From NCBI RefSeq assembly GCF_027497495.1, contig NZ_CP114205.1, forward strand, positions 682,001 through 746,000: a stretch of DNA of 64,000 nucleotides. The letters are read 5' to 3'. Both the position numbers and the translations under genes were made by a program. The notes under the pieces are model-generated. The model did not search any database. It saw only the letters and a program-made list of their open reading frames with translations, and had not been told where the DNA came from. Below, piece by piece: positions 9,145 to 18,193 of the stretch. How positions within the stretch are numbered: the first letter of the stretch is position 1; every line of letters starts with the position of its first letter. This DNA is from Streptomyces tubercidicus (GTDB taxonomy: Bacteria > Actinomycetota > Actinomycetes > Streptomycetales > Streptomycetaceae).

Positions 9145-9203
9145 GCGGGAGTGTGACCGAGGGTGACGACTCCTGTCAGTTACCGGTGAGGAGACCGCTG
9201 AGC

Positions 9204-9680
9204 ATGGCCGTGGACGCCCTGGACGCCAAGATCCTTCGGCTGCTGCTGGAGCAGCCGCGCACCAGCGTCCGGGAGTACGCACGCCTGCTGAGCGTCGCCC
9301 GGGGCACCGTCCAAGCACGTCTCGACCGCCTCGAACGGGACGGTGTGATCACCGCCTACAGCCCCCGGCTGTCCCCCGCCGCACTCGGCCACCCCGTCCT
9401 CGCCTTCGTCCATATCGAGGTCACCCAGGGGCATCTGGAGGAGGTGGCCGAGGCGCTGGCGGAGGTGCCGCAGATCATCGAGGCGTTCTCGACGACCGGC
9501 GGCGGGGATCTGCTGACCCGGGTGGTGGCCCGGGACGCGGCGCATCTGGAGGATGTGATCCAGCGGCTGATCAGCCTGCCGGGCGTGGTCCGCACCCGTA
9601 CGGAGATGGCGCTGCGGGAGCGGGTGCCGCACCGGATGCTGCCGCTGGTCGAGGCGGTCGGCGGCGCCGGACCGCAATGA
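9204..9680 (+). CDS. Lrp/AsnC-family transcriptional regulator
   Basis: 158 residues. An N-terminal winged HTH (DALDAKILRLLLEQPRTSVREYARLLSVARGTVQARLDRLERDGVI) is followed by the RAM/AsnC effector domain (HPVLAFVHIEVTQG, then IIEAFSTTGGGDLLTRVVARD). The ATG at 9204 follows GGTGAGGAG and begins just before the HTH; a longer frame from 9087 has no ribosome site. Family members are oligomeric, ligand-responsive regulators. It is divergent from the FUSC transporter, the likely target together with its own promoter. Confidence 0.93.
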   Translation: MAVDALDAKILRLLLEQPRTSVREYARLLSVARGTVQARLDRLERDGVITAYSPRLSPAALGHPVLAFVHIEVTQGHLEEVAEALAEVPQIIEAFSTTGGGDLLTRVVARDAAHLEDVIQRLISLPGVVRTRTEMALRERVPHRMLPLVEAVGGAGPQ

Positions 9681-9710
9681 GTCTCCGCTGGCATCCCGGC
9701 GGGCACAAAG

Positions 9711-9744
9711 CGCCTCCCCCGCCACCGGGGTGACGGGGGAGGCG
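9711..9744. terminator. Bidirectional stem-loop terminator
   Basis: A perfect 11-base inverted repeat, CGCCTCCCCCG (9711-9721) with CGGGGGAGGCG (9734-9744), and a 12-base loop. It sits between the convergent Lrp gene and the sugar-binding lipoprotein gene. It lacks a U tract, as is common in Streptomyces. Confidence 0.75.
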
Positions 9745-9767
9745 AGCCGACTATGAATGACGGGGCG

Positions 9768-10847
9768 TCACTGCAGGCCGGCGGACTTGCACGCCGCGGC
9801 GATGCCCTGGCAGAGCAGGTCGGCCCGGACGGCGCCGTCGCTCACCACGGTCTTCTTCATGTTGTTCTTGGTGACGATCTGCGCCTTGAACAGCCGGGCG
9901 GGGATACCGGTCTTGCTCTTGCTGTCGGCGGTGGTCGGCGTCAGGGACTTGATGCTCTTGCCGCGCAGCAGACGGAAGGCGATTTCGGCGGTGGTTTCGG
10001 CCTCCGGCCGGACTTCCTTGTAAATGGTGAAGGACTGGGTTCCGGCCACCACCCGCTGCAGCGCGGGGAGTTCGGCGTCCTGACCGCCGACCGGCACATT
10101 CTTGATACCGGCTGACTGCAGTGCCGCGGCGATACCGCCCGCCATACCGTCATTGGCCGAGTAGACCGCGTCGAAGCCCTCCGCACCCTGGGCATCGATG
10201 AAGTCGGACATCTCCTTCTTGGCCTTCGCCTCGGACCAGTTGGGGATGTCCTTCTCGAAGACGATCTTCCGCACCTTGCCGTCGAGGGCCGCGTGGGCGC
10301 CCTTCTTGAAGGCCGGCGCATTGGGGTCGGTCGGCGAGCCGTTCATCATGACGACATCGGAAGCGGCCGCCTGGGAACCGAGGGCGGCAAGAATCCCCTG
10401 CCCCTGGAGCCGGCCGATCTTCTCGTTGTCGTAGGAGACATAGGCCGCGACATCGCCCTCGGCGAGCCGGTCGTAGGCGATGACCTTGACGCCCTTTTTG
10501 GCGGCCGAGTTCACCCAGCTCTTGGCCGCCGCGGCGTCGACCGCGTCCAGAATGATGACCTTGACGCCCTTCTTCACCAGCGCCTCGAACTGTCTCTTCT
10601 GATTACTGACCTGCTGCTCGGCATTGTGGTAGTCGACTTTGCATTCAAGGCAGAGAGATGCAATACGCGACGAAATGATACGACGGTCGAACTTGTCATA
10701 ACGGGCTGCTTTGTTCTCCGGGAGCAGCAGCCCTATGGAATCCTTGCCGGCACCGGCATCCTTTTGATCGCTTCCGCAGGCCGCCAAGGGCGTCGCCAGC
10801 GAAAGTGCCAGTGCGCCGGTGAGGGCACGCCGCATTATTGCATTCAT
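9768..10847 (-). CDS. Sugar ABC-transporter substrate-binding lipoprotein (orphan)
   Basis: 359 residues. A lipoprotein signal peptide is visible: MRR, a hydrophobic stretch, then the lipobox LAAC at about residues 22-25. The mature part is a type-1 periplasmic-binding fold with the D-xylose/ribose-binding pattern (DSIGLLLPENKAARYDKFDRR, VIILDAVDAAAAKSWV, VYSANDGMAGGIAAAL, NVPVGGQDAELPALQRV). The ATG at 10847 follows GGAGGTACC. No permease or ATPase gene is adjacent, so it must work with a distant transporter or act as a sensor. The upstream region is notably AT-rich for this genome. Confidence 0.9.
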   Translation of the reverse strand: MNAIMRRALTGALALSLATPLAACGSDQKDAGAGKDSIGLLLPENKAARYDKFDRRIISSRIASLCLECKVDYHNAEQQVSNQKRQFEALVKKGVKVIILDAVDAAAAKSWVNSAAKKGVKVIAYDRLAEGDVAAYVSYDNEKIGRLQGQGILAALGSQAAASDVVMMNGSPTDPNAPAFKKGAHAALDGKVRKIVFEKDIPNWSEAKAKKEMSDFIDAQGAEGFDAVYSANDGMAGGIAAALQSAGIKNVPVGGQDAELPALQRVVAGTQSFTIYKEVRPEAETTAEIAFRLLRGKSIKSLTPTTADSKSKTGIPARLFKAQIVTKNNMKKTVVSDGAVRADLLCQGIAAACKSAGLQ

Positions 10848-11588
10848 TTCCGGTACCTCCAAAAGGGCCTCCTGACCGGCCCAGAACGGCTGAAGTGAAC
10901 GACACCCACAGCCCTACCGTCAAGAATCAAAGTCACAACGATATGAAAGTGAGTTGTGAGTTGAATCTCTGAACCACCGTCACCCGACGGTCGTTCCGGA
11001 CAGTACCGAAAAGTTCAATTCGCTCCGTATCACTCCGGAAAGTTCCGTTTACGGTCGGCCGCCTGGAGGCGGAATCCCGAGGTGCAACGAGGGGTAACGA
11101 GGGGTAACACCAGCCCCTTCCCTGTCGGCCGACCCGACAATCAGGGCATATCTGAACGGAGTTGCATCGCCACGCCCCCTCGCGAGCTCACGCTCGGCAC
11201 GGCCGCAGCCTTCCCTCTCACACATCGGGCAGCACGGAGAGAGGGGAAATAGATGCTGGGCGCATCCTTCCGGAGTGGCCATGGGGCCGTTGCCGCCCGG
11301 CTCGTCCGGCCGGGACACCTGAGCCGCCGACCACCGCCGCCCCGATGACGAGAACCCCCGCCGAATATTCTCCGCCCCGCGCCACAATCAAATGCGGCGA
11401 CGGAGAAGGGAATTCCCCGGAGATTTCTTGAGCTCGATTTCCTGCCCACCCGGCCGTCCGGGCGGTTCGGTGAGATCCTGAGAGCAGGGCGACCCGCCGA
11501 GTCCCCCGCGGTCGCCGGGGGCGGCGGACGGAACCCGATGCAGGCGGACGGAGCCCGATTCACCTGGGTGCGGAGCAAGGTGACGGAT
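10848..11588. other. Long divergent intergenic region
   Basis: 741 bases between the lipoprotein gene and the aromatic hydroxylase. The first 200 bases have unusually low GC. They contain an inverted repeat ACCGTC-ACCC-GACGGT (10976-10991) that could be an operator. Around 11086-11108 a 10-base unit AACGAGGGGT is directly repeated. No protein or RNA gene is supported. It probably holds the promoters of both flanking genes. Confidence 0.6.
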
Positions 11589-12476
11589 ATGAGCACGGCG
11601 TGGCAGTACACCCCCATCTCCGCCGATGGCCGGCTGGGGCTCGCGGACCAGCACCCCGGCCGCAGCGACCCGGCCTACCGGCGCCGTCGTGACGCACTGG
11701 CCGCGCGGGCCGAAGGGCATCGCGTGGGGGCGCCCTACCCGGCCGTCGACTACACCGAGGACGAGCACCGCACCTGGCGGGCGGTACACCGGGCGCTCGG
11801 CCCGGCACACCACGCCCATGCCTGCCGTGCGGTCCTGGACGCCGGTGAGGACGCGGGAATCCGCGCCGACCGGATCCCGCAGCACACGGAGGTCAGCGCC
11901 CTCCTCACCGCCCGTACGGGATTCGCCTTCACACTGGCGGGCGGAGTGGTGCCCAATGAGCGGTTCCTGGGGGCGATGGCACACGGCTACTTCCATGCCG
12001 TGCAGTTCGTCCGCCACCCCGCGGTTCCGCTGTACGCGCCCGAACCCGATGTCCTGCACGACGTCTTCGGGCATGGCGTCCACCTGTCGTGCGCGCGCCT
12101 CGCCCGGCTGTACCGGCTCATCGGACAGGCCGCCAACCGGACCGAAACCGATGAAGCCCTCGCCACCCTCAGCCGGGTCTACTGGTTCACCCTCGAATAC
12201 GGGCTGATCACCGAAGCCGGCACCCCCAAGGCGTTCGGCGCCGCCCTCCTGTCGTCCTACGGCGAGATCGGCGCCCACGACCGGCGGACGATCCACCCCC
12301 TGGACCTCCGTGCGGCGGCCACCACCCCGTACCTCATCTCCGGGTACCAGCCCGTCCTCTACGCCGCCCGCTCCCTGGAACATCTCGAAGATGTCCTCGG
12401 CGCCTTCTGCACCGACTTCGACGACGACAGCGCGAGCCGGCTGTGCGTCCCGGCGCTCCCCCGCGACCGGCCCTAG
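11589..12476 (+). CDS. phhA: Phenylalanine-4-hydroxylase-type aromatic amino acid hydroxylase
   Basis: 295 residues, the size of bacterial monomeric phenylalanine hydroxylases. It oxidises phenylalanine to tyrosine using non-haem iron and a pterin. The iron ligands are clear: H157 and H162 in PDVLHDVFGHGVH and E203 in YWFTLEYGL. The ligand spacing (5 then 41) is the family spacing. SGYQPVLYAARSLEHLED is the conserved C-terminal pattern. The ATG at 11589 is preferred to an upstream in-frame ATG at 11538, which would add 17 unconserved residues. No pterin-recycling gene (phhB) is adjacent. It converges on an SDR gene, so it looks monocistronic. Confidence 0.93.
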   Translation: MSTAWQYTPISADGRLGLADQHPGRSDPAYRRRRDALAARAEGHRVGAPYPAVDYTEDEHRTWRAVHRALGPAHHAHACRAVLDAGEDAGIRADRIPQHTEVSALLTARTGFAFTLAGGVVPNERFLGAMAHGYFHAVQFVRHPAVPLYAPEPDVLHDVFGHGVHLSCARLARLYRLIGQAANRTETDEALATLSRVYWFTLEYGLITEAGTPKAFGAALLSSYGEIGAHDRRTIHPLDLRAAATTPYLISGYQPVLYAARSLEHLEDVLGAFCTDFDDDSASRLCVPALPRDRP

Positions 12477-12504
12477 CTCCGATCGCGGGACTCCCGCCCG
12501 CCCG

Positions 12505-13389
12505 TCAGCCGATCCAGCCGCTCGTGAGGCCCAGCACCGCCGAGCCGTCCAGGTCGGTGAGCTTGGTGCCGGTGAACTGCCGTGCCCAGTCCGAGGTCTG
12601 GAGGCGGAACGCGGGCCGGTCCGCGGTGAGCGCCTCCAGTACGGCGACGGCGGCCTCGTCGGGGGTCTGCGCGCTGCCGTGGAACTGCGCGACGGTGCGG
12701 TCCAGGTACGCCTGCAGCGCGTCCGCGTACGGGCCGGCCGCGGCCACCTCGTCCGCCAGATCGACCCCGATGTTGTTCACGAACTCGGTCGCCACCGCCC
12801 CGGGCTCGACCACGGACACGGTCACACCGAGCCGGGCCGCCACCGGCGCCAGGCTCTCCATATAGCCCTCGACGGCGAACTTGGCGGCGCAGTACGCCTC
12901 GTTGAAGGGCTGCCCGATGACCCCGCCGACGCTGGTGACGGTGATCAGACGGCCGCCGGTCGCGCGCAGATGCGGCAGTGCGGCCTTCGAGACATGGAGC
13001 ACTCCGAAGAAGTTCACCTCCATCACCGTGCGCACCCCGGCGACGCTCTCGTTCTCCAGGGTGCCGAGGTGTCCGGCACCGGCGTTGTTGATCACGGCGT
13101 CGAGACGGCCGTAATCGGCGATCACACCGTCGACCGCGGTGGCGACGGAGCGCTCGTCGGTGACGTCCAGCTGCCGGACGTCGAGCTCCACTCCCGCCTC
13201 CTCGGCCGCCTTGCGCAGTGCACCGGCGCGGCCGGTGTCCCGCAGCGTCGCGACCACCTGCCAGCCGGCCCGCGCCGCGGCGACCGCGGCGGCCAGGCCG
13301 ATACCGGAGGACGTACCGGTGATCAGAACGACCTTGGACGGGTGAGACGTGTGAGACGCCTGAGACGAGTGAGTCGGGTGGGAGGACAT
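12505..13389 (-). CDS. SDR-family oxidoreductase
   Basis: 294 residues of the classical short-chain dehydrogenase fold. The nucleotide loop is TGTSSGIG, NNAGAG stabilises the central sheet, and the catalytic Ser/Tyr/Lys appear as TVTSVGG and YCAAK. A His/Ser-rich N-terminal stretch (SSHPTHSSQASHTSHPS) precedes the fold. ATG at 13389 follows AAAGG. It is divergent from a MarR regulator over 131 bases that hold two palindromes, so repression by that regulator is likely. Substrate unknown. Confidence 0.92.
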   Translation of the reverse strand: MSSHPTHSSQASHTSHPSKVVLITGTSSGIGLAAAVAAARAGWQVVATLRDTGRAGALRKAAEEAGVELDVRQLDVTDERSVATAVDGVIADYGRLDAVINNAGAGHLGTLENESVAGVRTVMEVNFFGVLHVSKAALPHLRATGGRLITVTSVGGVIGQPFNEAYCAAKFAVEGYMESLAPVAARLGVTVSVVEPGAVATEFVNNIGVDLADEVAAAGPYADALQAYLDRTVAQFHGSAQTPDEAAVAVLEALTADRPAFRLQTSDWARQFTGTKLTDLDGSAVLGLTSGWIG

Positions 13390-13464
13390 GGCGAACCTTT
13401 CGGCCGTACCGAGCTGATGACGTGCGTGCTGAAGCACCTGATGAAGCGCCGCGCAATTAAGTGC

Positions 13465-13501
13465 GTGTACACACACCATAGGCATTACGTGTGCGCACAC
13501 G
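13465..13501. promoter_or_regulatory. Two palindromes, candidate MarR operators
   Basis: Between the divergent SDR and MarR genes lie GTGTACAC (13465-13472) and the perfect 14-base palindrome CGTGTGCGCACACG (13488-13501). Their centres are 26 bases apart. The shared GTGT...ACAC core and the position suggest binding sites for the adjacent MarR protein. Confidence 0.55.
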
Positions 13502-13520
13502 CAACCGGTAGCCTTGCCGC

Positions 13521-13982
13521 ATGGCGAAAAGGAAGCTCACCCAGGCCGAGATGCCCGTGGCCGATCACGCCTTCTACGGGCTGGTCTGGGCCGGAACCGT
13601 CCTCACCGAACGCGTGGACCGCGCCCTGAGCAAGGCGCACGACCTGCCGGTCTCCTGGTTCGAGGTGATGCTCTGGCTCGCCTCCAGCCCGGATCCGGTC
13701 CCGGCCTCGGTGCTCGGCAACAGCACCATGCTCAGCCGCAGCCAGGTCTCCCGCGTCGTGGACGCCCTCCAGAGCCGCGGGCTGGCCACCCGCACCCCGT
13801 CGGCCCGCGACGCCCGCTCCGTCGAGGTGTCGCTCACCCCCGACGGCCACCGGCTCTTCGACGAGGCCGATGCCACCCGGCGCGCCTGTCTGGCCCCGGT
13901 CTTCACCGACCTCCTCGACCAGGAGGACCTGGAAGCGCTCAGCACCGTGTGGCGGAAGCTCAAGGCCAACAAGGAGGGCTGA
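13521..13982 (+). CDS. MarR-family transcriptional regulator
   Basis: 153 residues with a winged HTH in the centre (PASVLGNSTMLSRSQVSRVVDALQSRGLATRTPSARDARSVEVSLTPDG, about residues 65-112). Helical dimerisation segments flank it. The wing Arg/Asp pair (SARDARSV) is typical of the family. Divergent from the SDR gene and upstream, on the same strand, of the 2-hydroxyacid genes (131-base gap). It may therefore control either or both sides; the palindromes point first to the divergent promoter. Confidence 0.93.
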   Translation: MAKRKLTQAEMPVADHAFYGLVWAGTVLTERVDRALSKAHDLPVSWFEVMLWLASSPDPVPASVLGNSTMLSRSQVSRVVDALQSRGLATRTPSARDARSVEVSLTPDGHRLFDEADATRRACLAPVFTDLLDQEDLEALSTVWRKLKANKEG

Positions 13983-14113
13983 TACGGCGGCCCCGGCACG
14001 GCGGGCGACCGCGAGCGCAGCGCCTGTACTGCGCAGCGCGGTGGACGGGACCGGTCACGATCGCCAGGATCTGCGGGGACACGCAGTCTCAGCGACGAGA
14101 GGCGGACGTACGG

Positions 14114-15283
14114 ATGGCGAAGCACTGGGCGGACTTCCAGTACGAGATCTATCTCCACGGCATGACCGGTACCGTGCCGCGGCTGCCGACCGATCTGACC
14201 CGGCTGGAACAGCTCGCCGAGCAGCGGCTGGGCCCCGGCCCGGTCGGCTATGTGGCGGGCAGCGCGGGCACCGGCAGCACCGCCGCCGCCAACCGGGCCG
14301 CACTGGACCGCCGGCGGATCGTCCCGCGGATGCTCCGCGATGTGCACGAACGCGACCTGTCCGTGGAGTTGTGGGGCCGCGCGCTGCCCGCACCGCTCGC
14401 GCTCGCGCCGGTCGGCGTGCTGTCGATCATGCACCCGGACGCCGAGTCGGCCGCCGCGCGGGCCGCCGCGGCGCACGGCGTGCCGTACATCCTGTCCTCC
14501 GCCTCCAGCACCCCCATGGAGCAGGTCGCCGAGACGATGGGCGACGGGGAGCGGTGGTTCCAGCTGTACTGGGCGAAGGACCGCGAGGTCACCAGGAGCT
14601 TTCTGAACCGGGCCAAGGCGGCCGGCTACACCGCGCTGTTCGTCACGCTCGACACCCCGCTCCTCGCCTGGCGGCCGCGCGATCTCGACCAGGCGTATCT
14701 GCCGTTCCTGCACGGTGTGGGCACCGCCAACTACTTCAGCGATCCCGCGTTCCGGGCGGGGCTCGCCAAGCCGGTTCACGAGGATCCGAACGCGGCGGTC
14801 AGGCACTTCGTGGGGATGTTCGCCGACCCCGCCAAGACCTGGCCGGACCTGGCCTTCCTGCGGGAGAACTGGGACGGGCCGATCGTCCTCAAGGGCGTGC
14901 TGCACCCGGATGACGCGCTGCGGGCCGCCGAGGCCGGCGTGGACGGTGTGGTCGTCTCCAACCACGGCGGACGCCAGGTGGCGGGCTCCGTCGCCGCGGC
15001 CGATGCGCTGCCCCGGGTCGCCGAGGCGGCCGCCGGCCGGCTCACCGTGCTCTTCGACAGCGGTATCCGCACCGGCGACGACATCGTCAAGGCGCTCGCC
15101 CTGGGCGCGGAGTCGGTGCTGGTGGGGCGGCCTTACGCGTACGGTCTCGGCCTCGACGGCCAGGCGGGCGTGGAGCATGTGCTGCGCTGTCTGCTCGCCG
15201 AGTTCGATCTCACCCTCGCGCTGTCCGGGCACTCCCGCCCCGCCGGCCTGACCGCCGACGACCTGATCGAGGAGTCCGTATGA
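14114..15283 (+). CDS. FMN-dependent alpha-hydroxyacid oxidase (lactate 2-monooxygenase-like)
   Basis: 389 residues, a TIM barrel of the glycolate oxidase/lactate monooxygenase family, which oxidises L-2-hydroxyacids with FMN. The catalytic base His is residue 284 in VVVSNHGGRQV. The phosphate-binding end reads VLFDSGIRTGDDIVKALALG, then GAESVLVGRPYAYG. The N-terminal YVAGSAGTGSTAAANRAALDRR corresponds to the family Y-x-x-G-x-G start. It is shorter at the N-terminus than mitochondrial flavocytochrome types and has no haem domain. ATG at 14114. The stop overlaps the next start by ATGA, so it is co-translated with the dehydrogenase. Confidence 0.92.
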   Translation: MAKHWADFQYEIYLHGMTGTVPRLPTDLTRLEQLAEQRLGPGPVGYVAGSAGTGSTAAANRAALDRRRIVPRMLRDVHERDLSVELWGRALPAPLALAPVGVLSIMHPDAESAAARAAAAHGVPYILSSASSTPMEQVAETMGDGERWFQLYWAKDREVTRSFLNRAKAAGYTALFVTLDTPLLAWRPRDLDQAYLPFLHGVGTANYFSDPAFRAGLAKPVHEDPNAAVRHFVGMFADPAKTWPDLAFLRENWDGPIVLKGVLHPDDALRAAEAGVDGVVVSNHGGRQVAGSVAAADALPRVAEAAAGRLTVLFDSGIRTGDDIVKALALGAESVLVGRPYAYGLGLDGQAGVEHVLRCLLAEFDLTLALSGHSRPAGLTADDLIEESV

Positions 15284-16293
15284 CCACCGCGCCGCACTCC
15301 GCCCCCACCCCTGAGCGGCACCCCGTGAAGAACGTGCTCGCCGTCGTCTCACCGCACGTCGGCGGCCGTTCCGCCGGAGCCGCGCTGGCCGGCCTCTTCC
15401 CCGCCCAGGCCCGGGTCACCGTCGTCGAATCGGCCGACGAGGACCCGGCGGCGCTGCGCGAAGCACACCTCCTGATCACCGGGCTGAGTCCGGTCACCGC
15501 CGCCCATCTCGCCGCCGCACCACATCTGGAACTCGTCCAGTGCGCCAGCCACGGCTTCGACTACGTCGACCTGGACGCGGCCCGCGAGCGGGGCATCCCG
15601 GTCTGCAACATCGGCTCCAGCGGGGCGGAGAAGCAGAATGTGGCGGAGCAGACCTTCGCCCTCATGCTCGCCCTCGCCAAGCAGCTGGTCCCGGCCCACA
15701 CGGCCCTGGTCGAGGCCGACTGGGCGCTACCGCGCCTCCAGCAGTCGCTGACCGAACTGTCCGGCAAGACCCTTGGCATCATCGGCCTCGGCCATATCGG
15801 CAAGGAAGTGGCCCGCCGCGCCGTCGCGTTCGACATGACCGTCGTCTATACGGGACCGAGGCCCGCCGGACCCGAGACCGAGGCGCGACTGGGCGGCGCC
15901 CGCTATCTGAGCCTCAACGACCTGCTCCGCACCTCCGACTACCTCACCCTGCACGCCCCGCTCACCGACCGGACCCGCAACCTGCTCGACGCCGAGCGCC
16001 TCGCCCTCCTCAAGCCCACCGCCTTCGTCATCAACACCGCACGCGGCGCCCTCATCGACCAGGACGCCCTCGCGGACGCACTGGAGGCGGGCACCCTCGC
16101 CGGGGCCGGCCTGGACGTCTTCGACCCCGAACCGCCCACGCCGGCGCTGCGCCTGCTCAAGGCCCCGAATGTGGTGCTCTCGCCGCATGTCGCGGGCGTC
16201 ACCCGCGAGACCCTGGTCCGTATCGCTCTGGCAGCGGTGCAGAACGTCATCGGCCATCTGGAGGGCAAGCCGCTGCGGGACATCGTGTCGTAA
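15280..16293 (+). CDS. D-isomer-specific 2-hydroxyacid dehydrogenase
   Basis: 337 residues. It reduces 2-ketoacids or oxidises D-2-hydroxyacids with NAD(P). The Rossmann loop is GKTLGIIGLGHIGKEVA. The catalytic Arg is in NTARGALID, the Glu in LDVFDPEPP, and the His in LSPHVAGVT. Conserved C-terminal ends match phosphoglycerate/hydroxypyruvate dehydrogenase relatives. Pairing a D-specific dehydrogenase with an L-type flavin oxidase in one operon suggests handling of both stereoisomers of a 2-hydroxyacid (inference). The start overlaps the oxidase stop by four bases. Confidence 0.93.
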   Translation: MTTAPHSAPTPERHPVKNVLAVVSPHVGGRSAGAALAGLFPAQARVTVVESADEDPAALREAHLLITGLSPVTAAHLAAAPHLELVQCASHGFDYVDLDAARERGIPVCNIGSSGAEKQNVAEQTFALMLALAKQLVPAHTALVEADWALPRLQQSLTELSGKTLGIIGLGHIGKEVARRAVAFDMTVVYTGPRPAGPETEARLGGARYLSLNDLLRTSDYLTLHAPLTDRTRNLLDAERLALLKPTAFVINTARGALIDQDALADALEAGTLAGAGLDVFDPEPPTPALRLLKAPNVVLSPHVAGVTRETLVRIALAAVQNVIGHLEGKPLRDIVS

Positions 16294-16542
16294 CGGCGGC
16301 ACGCGCCACGGCGGCACGTGCCGCGGCAGGTGGCCCCGGGGTGCGCGCTCCTTTCGCAATTTCAGCCATTGTTCGGCGCGTCGGTCAGCGGGCCCGAACA
16401 CAGCGGCGAGGCACCGCGGTGGCGTGTCCCCGGCGCGCCACCGCCATTTCACGACACGCCCGACGGCTGCCCCCTCGGCAACTGGAGTAGCGTCCGCGCG
16501 GCATTGGCTCCGACGCTCCACCAGGAAAGGCTGGCGCACCTC

Positions 16543-17835
16543 GTGGCACCCCGTGGACGCACCCGTTGGGCGATTGGCGGACTGCTCGCCGGCGGTATCG
16601 TCGTCAACTTCCTTGACCGTACGGCGATATCGGTGGCGAGCTCCTCGATCGCCGACGAGTTCGGGCTGGACCTTCAGCAACTCGGTGTGGTGCTCTCGGC
16701 CTTCACCTGGTCGTACTGCCTGGTGCAGTTACCCGCCGGGATGCTCGTGGACGTCCTGGGCGTTTCGCGGCTGACCCGGATCGCCTCCGCGCTGTGGGCC
16801 GTCGCGGGCCTGCTGACCGCGGTGGCCGGCGGGGTCGGGCCCATCATCCTGGCGCGGCTGCTGCTCGGGGTGGCCGAAGGGCCGTCGATGGTCGGCGCCT
16901 CCAAGGCGACCGCATCGTGGTTCCCGGTCAGTGAGCGCGGGATGGCGACGGCCCTGTTCGACGGTGCCACCAAGCTCGCCAACATGGTGGCGTTCCCGGT
17001 GCTGGCGTTCGTGATGAGCGAGTGGGGCTGGCGGGCCGGGTTCCTGTTCTGCGCCGCGGTCAGTGTGCTGTTCACCGTGGTGTGGTGGTGGGGCTACCGG
17101 GAGCCGTCCGACTACCGCTCGCTACGGCCCGCGGAGCGGGAGTTCATCCTCCGGGGCGGGGCACGGGACACCGACCGGGGAGGACTGCGGCAGTTCCGCG
17201 CGGCCCTGCGCTCCGGCCGGGTCTGGGTCGTGGCCTGCGGCTTCGCCTGCTACGGCTACACAATCAATATCGTGCTGACCTGGATGCCCGAGTTCCTTCA
17301 ACGGGAGTTCCATGTACGGCTGTTGCAGTCCGGCTTCTACTCGATGGTCCCGTGGGCGGTGGCGACGGTCGCCGAACTCGCTGTGGGCGGCTGGCTGGTG
17401 GACCGCCTGATCCGCCGGGGCCGCAACCCGTGGGCCGTCCGCAGGACCGTACTGACCGGTGGTCTGGCGCTCGGCGGCACGATCGGCGCCGCGGGCAGCG
17501 CCGGATCACCCGCCATCGCGGTCTGCTGGATGTCCGTCTCCCTGGCCGGCCTGGCCATCGCCGCCCCGGTCGCATGGGGACTGCCCGGACTGCTCGCACC
17601 GCCCGGCGCGGTGGGGGCGGTGAGCGGACTGATGAACTTCCTCAACACGGCGGCCACCGCGGGCGGCGTACTCCTCACCGGCTGGCTCGCCCAGGTGAGC
17701 GGCTCCTTCAACACCCCCTTCCTGTTCGCGGTCGGCGTGCTGGCGGTCGGGGTCGCGCTCTACTGGGGCGCACTCCGGCCGGGAACGGTGCGGGACTCGG
17801 GGGCCGGGCCGGTCCGGGAGCTGGACAGGGTCTGA
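16543..17835 (+). CDS. MFS transporter (anion:cation symporter type)
   Basis: About 430 residues with twelve predicted membrane helices. Helix 1 begins WAIGGLLAGGIVVNFLDRTAIS, which contains the N-F-x-D-R-x motif of the anion:cation symporter branch. Further features are QLPAGMLVDVLGVSR (loop 2-3) and LLGVAEGPSMVGASK (helix 4). That branch carries hexuronates, tartrate, sialic acid and other organic acids. GTG at 16543 follows AGGAAAGG at a slightly long spacing. A longer frame from 16318 would add 75 unconserved residues. It lies 249 bases after the dehydrogenase and is probably the uptake system for the 2-hydroxyacid pathway. Confidence 0.85.
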   Translation: MAPRGRTRWAIGGLLAGGIVVNFLDRTAISVASSSIADEFGLDLQQLGVVLSAFTWSYCLVQLPAGMLVDVLGVSRLTRIASALWAVAGLLTAVAGGVGPIILARLLLGVAEGPSMVGASKATASWFPVSERGMATALFDGATKLANMVAFPVLAFVMSEWGWRAGFLFCAAVSVLFTVVWWWGYREPSDYRSLRPAEREFILRGGARDTDRGGLRQFRAALRSGRVWVVACGFACYGYTINIVLTWMPEFLQREFHVRLLQSGFYSMVPWAVATVAELAVGGWLVDRLIRRGRNPWAVRRTVLTGGLALGGTIGAAGSAGSPAIAVCWMSVSLAGLAIAAPVAWGLPGLLAPPGAVGAVSGLMNFLNTAATAGGVLLTGWLAQVSGSFNTPFLFAVGVLAVGVALYWGALRPGTVRDSGAGPVRELDRV

Positions 17836-18193
17836 GGGCTCGGGGTGGCCTTGCGTCCGAAGCCCAGCGGCTCGTGGAGGTCGGCGGGTTCGCGGTAGTG
17901 CATAGGCCACCTCCATGGTCGTGCCTGGCGCCAGCCCCGCGAGACGCTCCTGCACACCATGTGCAGCGGCTGTGTCCGTCCTCACAGGTTTGGTGTCACG
18001 CTCCAGGGCATCCCTACTATGGCTGGGCAGTTGTCGGCAGGGGGGCGTGGGAAGCGGCTATGCACACCGTCGGCCCGATGTCGCTGCGGTCCGGGATGAC
18101 GGCGGGCCTGCGTTCGTCCTCGGAGGCGGACGGTCCTGCCCCGGGCGTCGCGCCCTCAGAGTTGAGCGCTCGCGCGGGTGAGGTTCTCCGGCG
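17836..18193. other. Intergenic region upstream of the HTH/TPR regulator
   Basis: 358 bases. An inverted repeat CTGCACA-CCA-TGTGCAG (17950-17966) and a TACTAT box at 18015-18020, with TTGGTG 19 bases upstream, suggest a promoter and operator for the regulator at 18194. A 47-codon minus-strand frame (17903 to 17760) has a GGAGGT ribosome site but overlaps the MFS 3' end and has no recognisable product, so it is not called. Confidence 0.4.

Noticed and set aside
7399..9156. 585-codon plus-strand frame
   Set aside because: Antisense to the FUSC membrane protein, which shows clear family motifs. The plus-strand product is Gly/Arg/Gln-rich with no domain.
17760..17903. 47-codon minus-strand frame with a GGAGGT site
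   Set aside because: Overlaps the MFS 3' end and gives no recognisable product; chance ribosome site is likely in such GC-rich DNA.
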